DNA from: Albidovulum marisflavi | Lineage (GTDB): Bacteria > Pseudomonadota > Alphaproteobacteria > Rhodobacterales > Rhodobacteraceae | Reading direction: 5' to 3' | NCBI RefSeq assembly: GCF_025751435.1 | Contig: NZ_JAOWKY010000005.1 | Location: forward strand, 124,001-188,000 | DNA length: 64,000 nt | Shown here: piece by piece, positions 16,413 through 25,053 of the stretch | Position numbering within the stretch: the stretch's first letter is position 1 | Layout: each line of letters opens with the position of its first letter | Notes under the pieces: generated by a model | Told to the model about the DNA's origin: nothing | The model's database searches: none | The model's input: the letters and a program-made list of their open reading frames with translations, nothing else | Translations under genes and position numbers: made by a program

Positions 16413-17312
16413 GTGAGTAGGTTGGCCCTGACTTGTGACGATGGGCCGGCGCGATCAACCATCTCACCACGGCGAGAACTTGGTGCCTATGAGGCGCTGT
16501 TCATGCAGCAAGGCGCTACTTTCAAGACATTAGCTGAGAAATTCGCCTCGGATGAAACAGCTTTACCGTCAGATTTTGTCTCACCGTTTGAGGCGGATCA
16601 GACCGCCACTGCGGTAATCGAGAGCCTGCATAAGTCGGGCGTTTACCACTTTGGAGTGCGCATCAACAAGGCAGGTGACTATCCAGCGAGACTGCGTGAC
16701 GCCAAGTATCCCGTTGAGCTTCTCTACTACCAAGGCACCTGGGAACTCAGCGAAATGCGGAGTCTTGCCGTAGTCGGAAGCCGTAAGCCGTCCGAGGAAG
16801 GCATTAAGCGGGCCGCGCGCCTTGCGAGAGAACTTGTGGCGCGGAAGTTCGCTGTGGTTTCCGGCCTTGCTGCCGGTGTTGATAAAGCTGCCCACGAAGC
16901 TGCGCTCGAAGCAGGTGGCCGGACGATAGCTGTGATCGGCACGCCACTCGGTGAGAGTTACCCAAAGGAGAATGCAGAACTGCAAACGCGCATAGCGCAA
17001 GAACACTTGCTCGTGTCGCAAGTTCCAGTGCTTCGATATGCTGCACAACCATTTCAGCACAGGAGGTATTATTTCCCGGAGCGGAACGCGACCATGAGCG
17101 CACTGACAGAGGGGACAATCATCGTGGAGGCCGGAGAAACATCCGGAACGCTAACTCAAGCACGCGCCGCCCTTTATCAAGGTCGAAAGCTATTCATTTT
17201 GGATAGCTGCTTTAATAATCCCGCTATCACGTGGCCTGCACGATTTGAAAAAGAAGGCGCCATCCGGGTTCGTGAGCCGGCTGACATTTGGAAGGCATTG
17301 CCATTCGAATGA
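16413..17312 (+). CDS. DprA/Smf-like protein of a DprA-phosphoribosyltransferase pair
   Basis: 299 aa, with a GTG start. The core is the DprA Rossmann-like fold: LAVVGSRKPSEEG near residue 127, VVSGLAAGVDKAAHEAAL near 155, IAVIGTPLGESYP near 178, and FPERNATMSALTEGTIIVEA with GETSGTLTQARAAL near 225-250. These match housekeeping DprA, which binds single-stranded DNA and loads RecA, but the N-terminal 100 residues differ. The gene is visibly richer in A+T than the chromosome and is fused by an ATGA overlap to a phosphoribosyltransferase-like gene. I recall this pairing being reported as an anti-phage system in phage and satellite hotspots, so a defence role is more likely than transformation. 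Confidence 0.82.
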   Translation: MSRLALTCDDGPARSTISPRRELGAYEALFMQQGATFKTLAEKFASDETALPSDFVSPFEADQTATAVIESLHKSGVYHFGVRINKAGDYPARLRDAKYPVELLYYQGTWELSEMRSLAVVGSRKPSEEGIKRAARLARELVARKFAVVSGLAAGVDKAAHEAALEAGGRTIAVIGTPLGESYPKENAELQTRIAQEHLLVSQVPVLRYAAQPFQHRRYYFPERNATMSALTEGTIIVEAGETSGTLTQARAALYQGRKLFILDSCFNNPAITWPARFEKEGAIRVREPADIWKALPFE

Positions 17313-17956
17313 GTTTCACAAAGGTTGACGAATTAATAAGGGCCGATCACAGTGCTCTTATTGAAGAAGATAACTGCATCTTTCTCCGCGAGTACAAGGC
17401 GAGCGCCGGCTTCAAAGGGGAGACCAACAGTCTCATTTGGAACCTGAAGAAGAAACCAAGTGAACGCCTAACTAAAGCGGGTTGGCATCACAAGGGCCGT
17501 TGCATCAAGCAGGTTTCCAAGGAGTTCGCAGACGCTCTAAATCCGAAGTGGTTAGACCATGCGACCTTAGTACCCACTCCAGGTTCGAAGGCGATAGGGC
17601 ACCCTGACTATGATGACCGCATGGAACAGATTTGTCGGGGGATACGGCCTAGCTTAGATGTCCGTTGTCTTGTCAAGCAGATCGCTTCAATGGAAGCCTC
17701 GCACACAGCCGAAGGCGGCAACCGCGCGTCGGTGGAAGAACTTCTAGCAAACTACCAGATTGATGAAGCGCTCTCACTCCCTTTGCCAACGGCAATTGGT
17801 ATTTTTGATGATGTTCTGACCGTCGGAAGGCACTATCGCGCTATGCATACGGTTCTGTCTCAGAGGTTTCCGGGCGTCCCGATCACTGGGATATTCGTCG
17901 CGCGGACCATACATCCCAATCCATTTGAGAACATTGATTTTGCGGCTGATTTTTGA
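17309..17956 (+). CDS. Phosphoribosyltransferase-like protein paired with DprA
   Basis: 215 aa. The PRTase signature is visible as IGIFDDVLTVGRHYRAMH near residue 165, corresponding to the PRPP-binding loop with two acidic residues. A hydrophobic strand precedes it, and ITGIFVART follows as the next strand. The N-terminal 100 residues contain CIFLREYKA and a ComF-like LVPTPGSKAIGHPDYDDR segment. ComF-type PRTases also partner DprA in competence, but here the two are adjacent and overlap by four bases, outside any competence locus, in a low-GC cargo position (one 60-base line at 17281 has only 23 G+C). Most likely the second component of the DprA-PRTase defence module. Confidence 0.78.
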   Translation: MSFTKVDELIRADHSALIEEDNCIFLREYKASAGFKGETNSLIWNLKKKPSERLTKAGWHHKGRCIKQVSKEFADALNPKWLDHATLVPTPGSKAIGHPDYDDRMEQICRGIRPSLDVRCLVKQIASMEASHTAEGGNRASVEELLANYQIDEALSLPLPTAIGIFDDVLTVGRHYRAMHTVLSQRFPGVPITGIFVARTIHPNPFENIDFAADF

Positions 17957-18184
17957 GATTAGATCGCCATCAACTCCCAAGATTGTTTGACGAATGGCCA
18001 CCCATCTGCTTGAATCTCCTGTTGTCCGGTTGTGGTCCAACCAGCAATCTTAAGCAGGCAGCCAACGATGCGCCGATCTCGCTATGAAAAAAATTGAAAA
18101 CCGCGCGTGTAGGGGTCGAGTAGAGATATCGGCGTGCGCGATTTCCCCCCCACCCCCCTGCCGAAGGCTCCCCCCGGTACAGAA
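17957..18184. other. Short non-coding stretch after the DprA-PRTase pair
   Basis: No gene seen. Rich in A+T at first, then C-rich (two runs of seven or more C near 18147-18175) up to the minus-strand terminator. Confidence 0.35.
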
Positions 18185-18212
18185 AGACGCCCCCCTCATC
18201 GCGAAGGGGGCG
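18185..18212 (-). terminator. Intrinsic terminator of the lipoprotein gene
   Basis: Read on the minus strand, CGCCCCC and its complement GGGGGCG form a strong stem with a loop of about ten bases, followed by TCTTTCT. It lies about 28 bases beyond the stop of the 18240-18560 gene. Confidence 0.65.
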
Positions 18213-18239
18213 CCCGTCAGGACTTGGCCTTGCCGCGGT

Positions 18240-18560
18240 TCAGCGCCGGGCGAATTTCGATGTATCGAACGGACAAGCGTTCCCGGTCGCCTTGGCATCG
18301 ACCACCCGGCCCTGGCTGAGTGTCAGGGTGCGCGTGCAGATGAACGTATGCTGCCCGGCGTCTCCGTAGGTTCCTACGGTCTGGTAGGACTTCACCCAGT
18401 CGTATTGCTTCGCGCCAGCGACCGATCGCTCAGCGTCGGGGTAGCCCCATTGGGCGATTGCGTCCTCAAGCGTGGCGCCGTTCCAGGTCGCCAGTGCCGC
18501 CCCGTTGTCACCGGCCGTGCAGGCAGAGAGCAGGAGGCAGAGTGCTGCCAGTCGTTTCAT
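18240..18560 (-). CDS. Prophage-type small lipoprotein
   Basis: 106 aa. Signal peptide with lipobox (MKRLAALCLLLSACTAG; Cys at residue 14) so lipid-anchored. The mature part has WNGATLEDAIAQWGYPD, a pattern found in small envelope lipoproteins where WG.P starts a beta-rich domain, and two Cys that could form a disulphide. ATG at 18560 has AAGGAAAG upstream. Probably co-transcribed with the 18617-18997 gene. It could alter the host surface as a lysogenic-conversion protein; unproven. Confidence 0.65.
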   Translation of the reverse strand: MKRLAALCLLLSACTAGDNGAALATWNGATLEDAIAQWGYPDAERSVAGAKQYDWVKSYQTVGTYGDAGQHTFICTRTLTLSQGRVVDAKATGNACPFDTSKFARR

Positions 18561-18616
18561 GGTCTTTCCTTTCGGGGATGGAGAAAGGCCGGGCGCTGTG
18601 GCCCGGCCCGTGTCGC

Positions 18617-18997
18617 TCAGACGGTGACGGCGTCGGCGCCAAGGGCTTGCTGTGCCTCTGTCGCCAGAAGATCGGCATCCCATCCATCGAAGGCGCCGCC
18701 CAAGTCTGCCATGTGGACCTTGATGTAAAGGTCTCGCAACGATGCGGGCGGCAGGCCGAAGATCCGCCGCTCGATCGCGTCCAGTGCCACGCAGCGCTCA
18801 TCGAGCAAGGCGTCGGGGCAGACTTCCGGCAGGGGTGACGCTCGTAGCGCCTTCCACTCGTTGAACAGCGCCTCAATGGTCGACACCTGCGCCGCTTCCG
18901 AGATTGCGGCAGTAGAGATGCCCGAGACCGCCACCAAGTCCGCCAGTGAAGCCGATGCGAGCATGTCGCGCCGCGTCGTGCTGAGTTCCTTCGTCAT
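18617..18997 (-). CDS. Hypothetical protein at the right end of the element
   Basis: 126 aa; ATG with AAAGGG upstream. The N-terminus STTRRDMLASASLA resembles a twin-arginine motif, but the following region is only weakly hydrophobic, so export is doubtful. The C-terminal half is acidic and helical (LDAIERRIFGLPPASLRDLYIK). Not recognised. It is the last element gene before the right arm sites. Confidence 0.55.
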   Translation of the reverse strand: MTKELSTTRRDMLASASLADLVAVSGISTAAISEAAQVSTIEALFNEWKALRASPLPEVCPDALLDERCVALDAIERRIFGLPPASLRDLYIKVHMADLGGAFDGWDADLLATEAQQALGADAVTV

Positions 18998-19068
18998 TTC
19001 GATACCCTTTCAATGCGCCAGACGGCGCGAATGCCGGTGCGCTTGCGCGCAATCCAGCGTGCCACGTT

Positions 19069-19090
19069 GGTGGATGAAAAGGTGGATTGA
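19069..19090. promoter_or_regulatory. Right arm-type integrase site
   Basis: GGTGGATGA at 19069 and GGTGGATTG at 19081, again 12 bases apart and in the same orientation as the pair at 6362/6374. About 55 bases from the right att core. Confidence 0.5.
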
Positions 19091-19143
19091 AAACCGATCA
19101 TTCTCAGCAATTAGCTGATTTTCATCAGTTTTCTTTGGGGCGA

Positions 19144-19218
<75 letters not shown>

Positions 19219-19308
19219 CCGATTTCGTGGGGCGCGTGTTAGACGCAAACCGCGCGGCGCGCAAGGGCAATCTGGACCCTTTTTGCCATCCGCTGTAGGA
19301 AGGGCGCC

Positions 19309-19476
19309 ATGGACAGGAAACCCCCGAATACATCCGCCGAAAAAGGCGCTGAAACGCGCGAGGCGCGGCTCAAGGCGGCGCTGAAGTCGAACATCGCGCG
19401 GCGCAAGGCGCAGGCGCGCGCACGCGGCGCGAAAGCGGCGGACGCGGACGGCACGGGGCAGAAGAAAGAAAGCTAG
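19309..19476 (+). CDS. Small basic protein upstream of murA
   Basis: 55 aa. It begins [20 protein letters not shown] and is rich in Lys, Arg and Ala ([17 protein letters not shown]), probably one helix that could bind nucleic acid. ATG has GGAAGG just upstream and the stop is 4 bases before murA, so it is co-transcribed with it. Small basic proteins of this kind sit before murA in related genomes as far as I recall. Function unknown. Confidence 0.7.
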   Translation: MDRKPPNTSAEKGAETREARLKAALKSNIARRKAQARARGAKAADADGTGQKKES

Positions 19477-19480
19477 GTCA

Positions 19481-20749
19481 GTGGACTCGATTCTTGTACG
19501 GGGCAACGGCCCCCTGAAGGGCAGCATACCGATCGCGGGCGCGAAGAACGCCTGTCTGGCGCTGATGCCCGCGACGCTTCTGTCAGACGAACCGCTGACG
19601 CTGACGAACGCGCCGCGGTTGTCGGACATCCGGACGATGACGACGCTGCTGCAGTCGCTGGGGGCAGAGGTCACCTCGATGCAGGATGGCAGGGTTCTGG
19701 CGATGTCGAGCCATGACCTGTCGAACCTGACCGCAGAGTATGACATCGTCCGCAAGATGCGCGCTTCGAACCTTGTGCTGGGGCCGCTGCTGGCGCGGGC
19801 GGGGCGTGCGGTCGTGTCGCTGCCCGGCGGCTGTGCGATCGGCGCGCGGCCGATGGATATCCACATATCCGGCCTTGAGGCGCTTGGCGCGACGATCGAA
19901 CTGAAGGACGGCTACCTTCACGCCGAGGCGCCGGGCGGGCTCAAGGGCGCGGTGATCGAACAGCGCTTCGCCAGCGTCGGTGCCACGGAAAACATCGTGA
20001 TGGCCGCCACCCTTGCCAAGGGCACGACGGTCCTGAAGAACGCCGCGCGCGAACCCGAGATCGTGGACCTGGTCAGGTGCCTGCGCTCGATGGGGGCGCA
20101 GATCGAGGGCGAAGGCACCGGCACCATCACTGTCGAAGGGGTGGACCGCCTGCACGGAGCGACCCACCCGGTCGTCGCCGACCGGATCGAGCTTGGCACC
20201 TACATGATCGCGCCCGCGATTGCCGGGGGCGAGGTCGAACTGATCGGCGGCCGCATCGACCTGCTGCCGGCCTTCTGCGAAAAGCTGGACGCCGCGGGGG
20301 TGTCGATCGCTCAGACCGACAAGGGCCTCAAGGTTTCGCGCAAGAACGGTCGGATCCGTGCGGTCGATGTGAAGACCGAGGTTTTCCCCGGTTTTCCAAC
20401 CGATCTGCAGGCGCAGATGATGGCGCTGATGTGCACCGCCGAGGGGGTGAGCGTCCTGGAGGAGACGATCTTCGAAAACCGTTTCATGCATGCGCCGGAA
20501 CTGATGCGCATGGGCGCGCAGATCGACGTGCATGGCGGCCACGCGACGGTGACCGGTGTCGAGCGCCTGAAGGGTGCGCCGGTGATGGCGACCGACCTTC
20601 GCGCCTCGGTCAGCCTCATCCTTGCAGGCCTCGCCGCAGAAGGCGAAACCGTCGTGAGCCGCGTCTACCATCTTGACCGGGGTTACGAACGCGTCGAGGA
20701 AAAGCTGTCTGCGTGCGGTGCGGACGTGGAGCGGATCAGGGGCGAATGA
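19481..20749 (+). CDS. murA: UDP-N-acetylglucosamine 1-carboxyvinyltransferase
   Basis: 422 aa, full length. MurA transfers enolpyruvate from PEP to UDP-GlcNAc, the first committed step of peptidoglycan synthesis, in the cytoplasm. Visible landmarks are the N-terminal GAKNACLAL with the substrate Lys, and [13 protein letters not shown] with the catalytic Cys near residue 118 (the fosfomycin target, sensitive Cys form). GTG start at 19481. It heads a run of co-oriented core genes and is 3 bases from the next gene. Confidence 0.96.
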   Translation: MDSILVRGNGPLKGSIPIAGAKNACLALMPATLLSDEPLTLTNAPRLSDIRTMTTLLQSLGAEVTSMQDGRVLAMSSHDLSNLTAEYDIVRKMRASNLVLGPLLARAGRAVVSLPGGCAIGARPMDIHISGLEALGATIELKDGYLHAEAPGGLKGAVIEQRFASVGATENIVMAATLAKGTTVLKNAAREPEIVDLVRCLRSMGAQIEGEGTGTITVEGVDRLHGATHPVVADRIELGTYMIAPAIAGGEVELIGGRIDLLPAFCEKLDAAGVSIAQTDKGLKVSRKNGRIRAVDVKTEVFPGFPTDLQAQMMALMCTAEGVSVLEETIFENRFMHAPELMRMGAQIDVHGGHATVTGVERLKGAPVMATDLRASVSLILAGLAAEGETVVSRVYHLDRGYERVEEKLSACGADVERIRGE

Positions 20750-20752
20750 ACC

Positions 20753-21229
20753 ATGGTTGATGCGACCTTCGAGGACGGGGCGGAGCGGCCGCTGGCGCTG
20801 AGGGCGGAAACGGCCGAGGATCTTGGCGTGATTTCGGCGCTGGTGCAGGACGCGGTCCTGCCGATCACCGAAATCCGTTACGACCGGCGGCGGCGCGAAC
20901 TGGCGCTGTTGCTGAACCGGTTCCGCTGGGAGGACCGCACGGCTGCCGAGGCAAGAAAGCGGGTCTACGAACGGGTGCAATCGGTTTTGATGATCGGCGA
21001 TGTGCAGGGCGTCGCATCGCAGGGAATCGATCGGTCGGATCGCGACACGGTCCTTTCGGTTCTGTCGCTGGCGTGGGAGCCGCTCGAGGATGGCACGGGA
21101 CGTCTGATGATCACCCTGGCAGGCGACGGGGCGATCTCGGTTGCGGCGGAATGCCTGGACGTCACCCTGAAGGACGTGTCGCGGCCCTACGCGGCGCCGT
21201 CGAGAAAAGCGCCTACGCATCCGGACTGA
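20753..21229 (+). CDS. DUF2948 family protein
   Basis: 158 aa, a conserved alphaproteobacterial protein of unknown function. It has the family's opening LRAETAEDLGVISALVQDA and a central RRRELALLLNRFRWE. It is found between murA and hisD in Rhodobacteraceae, as here. Nothing in the sequence reveals an activity. Confidence 0.85.
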   Translation: MVDATFEDGAERPLALRAETAEDLGVISALVQDAVLPITEIRYDRRRRELALLLNRFRWEDRTAAEARKRVYERVQSVLMIGDVQGVASQGIDRSDRDTVLSVLSLAWEPLEDGTGRLMITLAGDGAISVAAECLDVTLKDVSRPYAAPSRKAPTHPD

Positions 21230-21333
21230 CGGTCAGCCGGGCGGATCGGCAACGCCCGTGCGTCTTGGCGTCCGCGGGTGCTTGAGGCGGGACGCCGGCT
21301 TCGGTAAGTGGGCGAAAGACGAGGAGTTCGCCC

Positions 21334-22644
21334 ATGCCCCATTTCCTGAACACCAGCGCGGACGGTTTCGAAGCGGCGTTCGCGGCGCTGCTGTCCATGA
21401 AGCGCGAGGACGCGCCCGACGTGGACGCGGCGGTGGCAAACATCATCGCGGACGTCAGGGCGCGCGGCGATCAGGCAGTGATCGAGCTGACGGCGAAATT
21501 CGACCGGCTGAATCTGACGACCGAGACGCTTGCCTTTTCCGAGGCCGAGATCGAGGCAGAGTGCGCCAAGGTCGGGGCCGAGGACCGGGTGGCGCTGGAA
21601 ATGGCGGCTGAACGCATCCGTGCCTATCACGAACGTCAGATGCCCTCGGACGCGCGGTGGACCGATGCCTTTGGAGCTGAACTGGGCTGGCGATGGGGGC
21701 CGGTGTCGGCGGCGGGGCTTTATGTGCCCGGCGGGCTTGCCTCCTATCCGTCCTCGGTCCTGATGAATGCGATTCCCGCAAAGGTCGCGGGGGTCGAGCG
21801 GCTGGTGATCGCCTGTCCGACACCGGGCGGCGCAGTCAATCCCTTGGTCCTTCTGGCGGCGCGGCTTTCGGGCGTCGACACCGTCTACCGGATCGGCGGG
21901 GCGCAGGCGATCGCGGCGATGGCCTACGGCACCGCCACGATCCGGCCGGTCGACAAGATCACCGGGCCCGGAAACGCCTATGTCGCCGCGGCAAAGCGGC
22001 GCGTATTCGGTCGCGTCGGGATCGACATGATCGCGGGCCCGTCCGAGATCCTTGTGATCGCCGACCGCGACAATGACCCCGACTGGATCGCGCTGGACCT
22101 GCTCAGCCAGGCCGAGCATGACGAAAGCGCGCAGTCGATTTTGGTGACGGATGACGCCGATTTCGGGCAGGCAGTGGCCGCCGCCGTCGACAAGCGGTTG
22201 GAGACGTTGGAGCGGCGTGCGATCGCGGGCGCATCCTGGCGCGACTACGGCGCCGTGATCGTCGTCAGGGACCTGGCCGAGGCTGCGGACCTTTCCAATC
22301 GCGTCGCGCCAGAGCACCTCGAGCTGTGCGTGGCGGACCCCGAGGCGCTTTCGGCGCTGACGATCCATGCCGGCGCGATCTTCCTGGGACACTGGACACC
22401 CGAGGCGATCGGCGACTACGTGGGCGGGCCGAACCACGTTTTGCCGACCGCGCGTTCGGCGCGGTTTTCAAGCGGACTATCGGTGATGGACTTTCTCAAG
22501 CGCACGACCCTGGCCCGGATGACGCCGGCCGCGCTGGCAGCCATCGGCCCCGCCGCCGAGCGGCTGGCGGTGTCCGAGAGCCTCGAGGCGCACGGGCTGT
22601 CCGTGCGCGCCCGGCTCGATCGCCTGAACGAAGGAGGCGCGTAA
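21334..22644 (+). CDS. hisD: Histidinol dehydrogenase
   Basis: 436 aa, full length. It oxidises L-histidinol to histidine in two NAD-dependent steps, using a Zn ion. Family landmarks: GLYVPGGLASYPSSVLMNA near residue 130, KITGPGNAYVAAAKR, AGPSEILVIAD, the QAEHDE metal-ligand box near residue 260 and APEHLEL with the catalytic Glu/His near residue 330. ATG at 21334 has GAGGAG nearby. It overlaps the next gene by one base. Confidence 0.96.
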   Translation: MPHFLNTSADGFEAAFAALLSMKREDAPDVDAAVANIIADVRARGDQAVIELTAKFDRLNLTTETLAFSEAEIEAECAKVGAEDRVALEMAAERIRAYHERQMPSDARWTDAFGAELGWRWGPVSAAGLYVPGGLASYPSSVLMNAIPAKVAGVERLVIACPTPGGAVNPLVLLAARLSGVDTVYRIGGAQAIAAMAYGTATIRPVDKITGPGNAYVAAAKRRVFGRVGIDMIAGPSEILVIADRDNDPDWIALDLLSQAEHDESAQSILVTDDADFGQAVAAAVDKRLETLERRAIAGASWRDYGAVIVVRDLAEAADLSNRVAPEHLELCVADPEALSALTIHAGAIFLGHWTPEAIGDYVGGPNHVLPTARSARFSSGLSVMDFLKRTTLARMTPAALAAIGPAAERLAVSESLEAHGLSVRARLDRLNEGGA

Positions 22645-23123
22645 TGGCCCGCATCTGCCAGATCGACATCGACGACACAGGTCTGCCCGCGCCCACGCCC
22701 GAGGTGGAGCAAGAGCGCAAGGTCGCGGTATTCGACCTGCTTGAGGACAACAGCTTTTCTCTGCCGAACCGTGGCGACGGCCCCGCGCCCGCCGGCCCAT
22801 TCCGGCTGGGCCTGGCGATCCGCGAAAAACGGCTGGTCTTCGATATCCAGTCCGAGGCCGGCGACAAGGTGGGCGAAATCCACCTGTCCCTGGGGCCCTT
22901 CCGCCAGGTGGTGAAGGACTACTTCCAGATCTGCGAAAGCTACTTCGAGGCGGTCAAGCGCCTGCCGCCCAGCCAGATCGAGGCGATCGACATGGCGCGT
23001 CGCGGCATCCACAACGAGGGCGCGCGCATCCTCATCGAGCGGCTCGAGGGCAAGGCGGAACTGGATATCGACACCGCCCGCCGCCTTTTCACCCTTATCT
23101 GCGTCCTGCATTTCGGAGGGTGA
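22644..23123 (+). CDS. UPF0262 family protein
   Basis: 159 aa. It matches the conserved alphaproteobacterial UPF0262 family by its RLGLAIREKRLVFDI strand, SLGPFRQVVKDYFQICESY and the terminal DTARRLFTLICVLHFGG. ATG after AAGGAGG, overlapping the hisD stop; its own stop overlaps the next start (GTGA). Function unknown; genomic position is conserved. Confidence 0.88.
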   Translation: MARICQIDIDDTGLPAPTPEVEQERKVAVFDLLEDNSFSLPNRGDGPAPAGPFRLGLAIREKRLVFDIQSEAGDKVGEIHLSLGPFRQVVKDYFQICESYFEAVKRLPPSQIEAIDMARRGIHNEGARILIERLEGKAELDIDTARRLFTLICVLHFGG

Positions 23124-23593
23124 CCTTGGGCAACGGGCTGCCGCATTCGGTGCTCTTCTGCTGCGACCACAACGCCGTCCGTTCGCCTATGGCGGAAGGG
23201 TTGATGAAGAAGCTCTACGGTCGCAAGACCTACGTCCAGTCCGCGGGCGTCAAGAACGACCTGGAGGTCGACGGCTTCGCGGTCACGGTCTGCAAGGAGA
23301 TCGACGTAGAGCTTTCGCGCCACCGCGCCCGCAGCTTCGAGGAGATGCAGCAGTGGGGTGATGACCTGTCTGGGTTCGACCTTGTGATCGCGTTGTCTCC
23401 GGCAAGCCAACGCCAGGCGCTTGAGCTGACGCGCTATTTCCACCTTGAGGTCGAGTACTGGCCGATCATGGACCCGACCGGCATCGGCGAGACGCGCGAA
23501 ACCAAGCTTGCCGCCTATCGTCAGACGCGCGACCAGATCAAGTCGAAGATGCTTCAGAGGTTCGGCCCTCCGACCGAGGAAAACGCCGCCTGA
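23120..23593 (+). CDS. Low-molecular-weight protein-tyrosine-phosphatase family protein
   Basis: 157 aa. The P-loop CDHNAVRSP near residue 15 is the CX5R catalytic signature of low-molecular-weight phosphatases and arsenate reductases. A later DLVIALSPAS and the acid region near DPTG (residues about 119-122) fit the family. It starts at a GTG overlapping the UPF0262 stop. Phosphatase rather than arsenate reductase is favoured because this position is conserved beside hisD and infA and no ars genes are near. Confidence 0.82.
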   Translation: MTLGNGLPHSVLFCCDHNAVRSPMAEGLMKKLYGRKTYVQSAGVKNDLEVDGFAVTVCKEIDVELSRHRARSFEEMQQWGDDLSGFDLVIALSPASQRQALELTRYFHLEVEYWPIMDPTGIGETRETKLAAYRQTRDQIKSKMLQRFGPPTEENAA

Positions 23594-23988
23594 CGCGCAA
23601 GACAGCGAGTCGAAGGGGGGTGGCAGCCTGATCCCGGCATTACTTGCTGACACCTTGGTGGCAGTGGGAACGCAAGGACGCCAAGCACGGCAGAAGGCGC
23701 AAGGTTGCAGTGTCTTGGGCGGATGACCGGAATTTGGGCGATCCGGCGCGGCGCGCGACCTGCTGCGCCCCGTGAGTCCAGGCCGGCGTAAGAGGCCGGG
23801 ACGAATGGGGCTCTGACGGAAACGCCCCAATGCGGCGCGCGCGCCGATGCGCAAGTCACGACGCGCCGCAACCGAGGATGGGATGCTGTCGCAAACGCGC
23901 TGATTTTCGTCTTGCGTGGTCTTGCGTTGAATTGAGTTTGCGGGCTAGCCACGGGCAAGCCCTGAAAAAACCGCCGAGGATTCCGCCG
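23594..23988. other. 395-base intergenic region, possible structured RNA
   Basis: No gene was found on either strand. It contains several GC-rich inverted repeats (for example GGGGC...GCCCC at about 23808-23834). It could hold a leader or a small RNA, but no known RNA family was recognised. Confidence 0.3.
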
Positions 23989-24387
23989 ATGAGCCGCGAC
24001 ACCATTCAAGCCTACTACGACGCCTTCAACCGCGGCGATACCGACGGGATGATCGCGACGCTGCACGACGACTTTGCCCACCATGTGAACGAAGGGGCCA
24101 CGCGGCTTGGCAAGGAGGCCTTCGCCGAGTTCTGCCGTCACATGAGCGAAACCTACAAAGAATTGCTGACCGACTTGGTGGTCTTCGCCAATGACGAAGG
24201 CACGCGGGGCGCGGCCGAGTTCGTCGTTAACGGCACCTATCTGAAGACCGATCCGGGCCTGCCCGAGGCGAAAGGGCAGAAATACGTTCTGCCGGCGGGC
24301 GGGTTCTTCACGCTGAAGGACGGCAAGATCACGCGCGTCACCACGTATTACAACCTGCAGGACTGGATCCGGCAGGTCAGCCAATGA
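23989..24387 (+). CDS. SnoaL/NTF2-like, ketosteroid-isomerase-related protein
   Basis: 132 aa. It starts with the classic alpha-helix IQAYYDAFNRGDTDGMIATL and ends GGFFTLKDGKITRVTTYYN, the start and end of the NTF2-like cone fold. These small proteins act as isomerases, hydrolases or ligand-binding domains. ATG after CCGAGGA; its stop overlaps the GNAT gene, so they form an operon. Substrate unknown. Confidence 0.82.
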   Translation: MSRDTIQAYYDAFNRGDTDGMIATLHDDFAHHVNEGATRLGKEAFAEFCRHMSETYKELLTDLVVFANDEGTRGAAEFVVNGTYLKTDPGLPEAKGQKYVLPAGGFFTLKDGKITRVTTYYNLQDWIRQVSQ

Positions 24388-24971
24388 CAATCGAAGTCCT
24401 GACGCTGACCGGAGAGGCCTTCGAAGCCGCGTTGGATGATGTCGCCCGGCTCAGGATCGATGTGTTCCGGCACTGGCCCTATCTTTACGACGGCGACATG
24501 GACTATGAGCGCCGCTATCTTTCGCGCTACTGCGGAAGCGGCGGCGCGGTTCTGGTCGGTGCGTTCGACGGCGCAAAGCTGATCGGCGCGTCGACCGGTG
24601 CGCCGATGGACGAGCACTCGGACGACTTCGGCGCCCCGTTCGCCGCGCGCGGCATGGATCTTGAGCACATCTTCTATTGCGCGGAATCGGTTCTGCTGCC
24701 GGAATACCGGGGCAGGGGCCTGGGGCATGCCTTCTTCGATGCGCGCGAGGCGCAGGCGCGCCGCCTGGGGCGCAGGTATGCGGCGTTCTGTTCGGTCATC
24801 CGGCCCGCGGACCACCCCGCACGTCCTGCGGACTACCAGCCGCTGGATGTCTTCTGGCGCAAACGCGGATACGAGCCGCAGCCCGGCCTTGTGGCGGAAT
24901 ACAGCTGGAAGGACCGGGGGCAGCCCACCGAAACCGTGAAGGAGCTGCAGTTCTGGATGCGGGCGCTTTGA
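24384..24971 (+). CDS. GNAT-family N-acetyltransferase
   Basis: 195 aa. An acetyl-CoA-binding motif A is visible as ESVLLPEYRGRGLGHAFFDA near residue 105 (the R/Q-x-x-G-x-G/A loop as RGRGLG). The rest follows the GNAT fold, ending in a large aromatic segment. ATGA overlap with the upstream NTF2-like gene. Acceptor substrate unknown; context with a nitrilase-family gene suggests small-molecule metabolism. Confidence 0.85.
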   Translation: MTIEVLTLTGEAFEAALDDVARLRIDVFRHWPYLYDGDMDYERRYLSRYCGSGGAVLVGAFDGAKLIGASTGAPMDEHSDDFGAPFAARGMDLEHIFYCAESVLLPEYRGRGLGHAFFDAREAQARRLGRRYAAFCSVIRPADHPARPADYQPLDVFWRKRGYEPQPGLVAEYSWKDRGQPTETVKELQFWMRAL

Positions 24972-25053
24972 TCCGCAGGGGCCGTCGGGCCCGTTTCGCC
25001 ACAGCCGCGCCCGGGACCGTCGCGCTTTCGGGGCGGCAGAGAGAGGACAGGAC

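Noticed and set aside
19583-21220. Long minus-strand frame (545 codons) opposite murA and DUF2948
   Set aside because: Two clear conserved genes lie on the other strand; the frame is a GC-rich shadow without any recognisable motif.
23594-23988. 6S RNA or SRP RNA in the gap
   Set aside because: The hallmark sequences of SRP RNA and RNase P RNA are absent, and I could not fold a convincing 6S RNA by eye.
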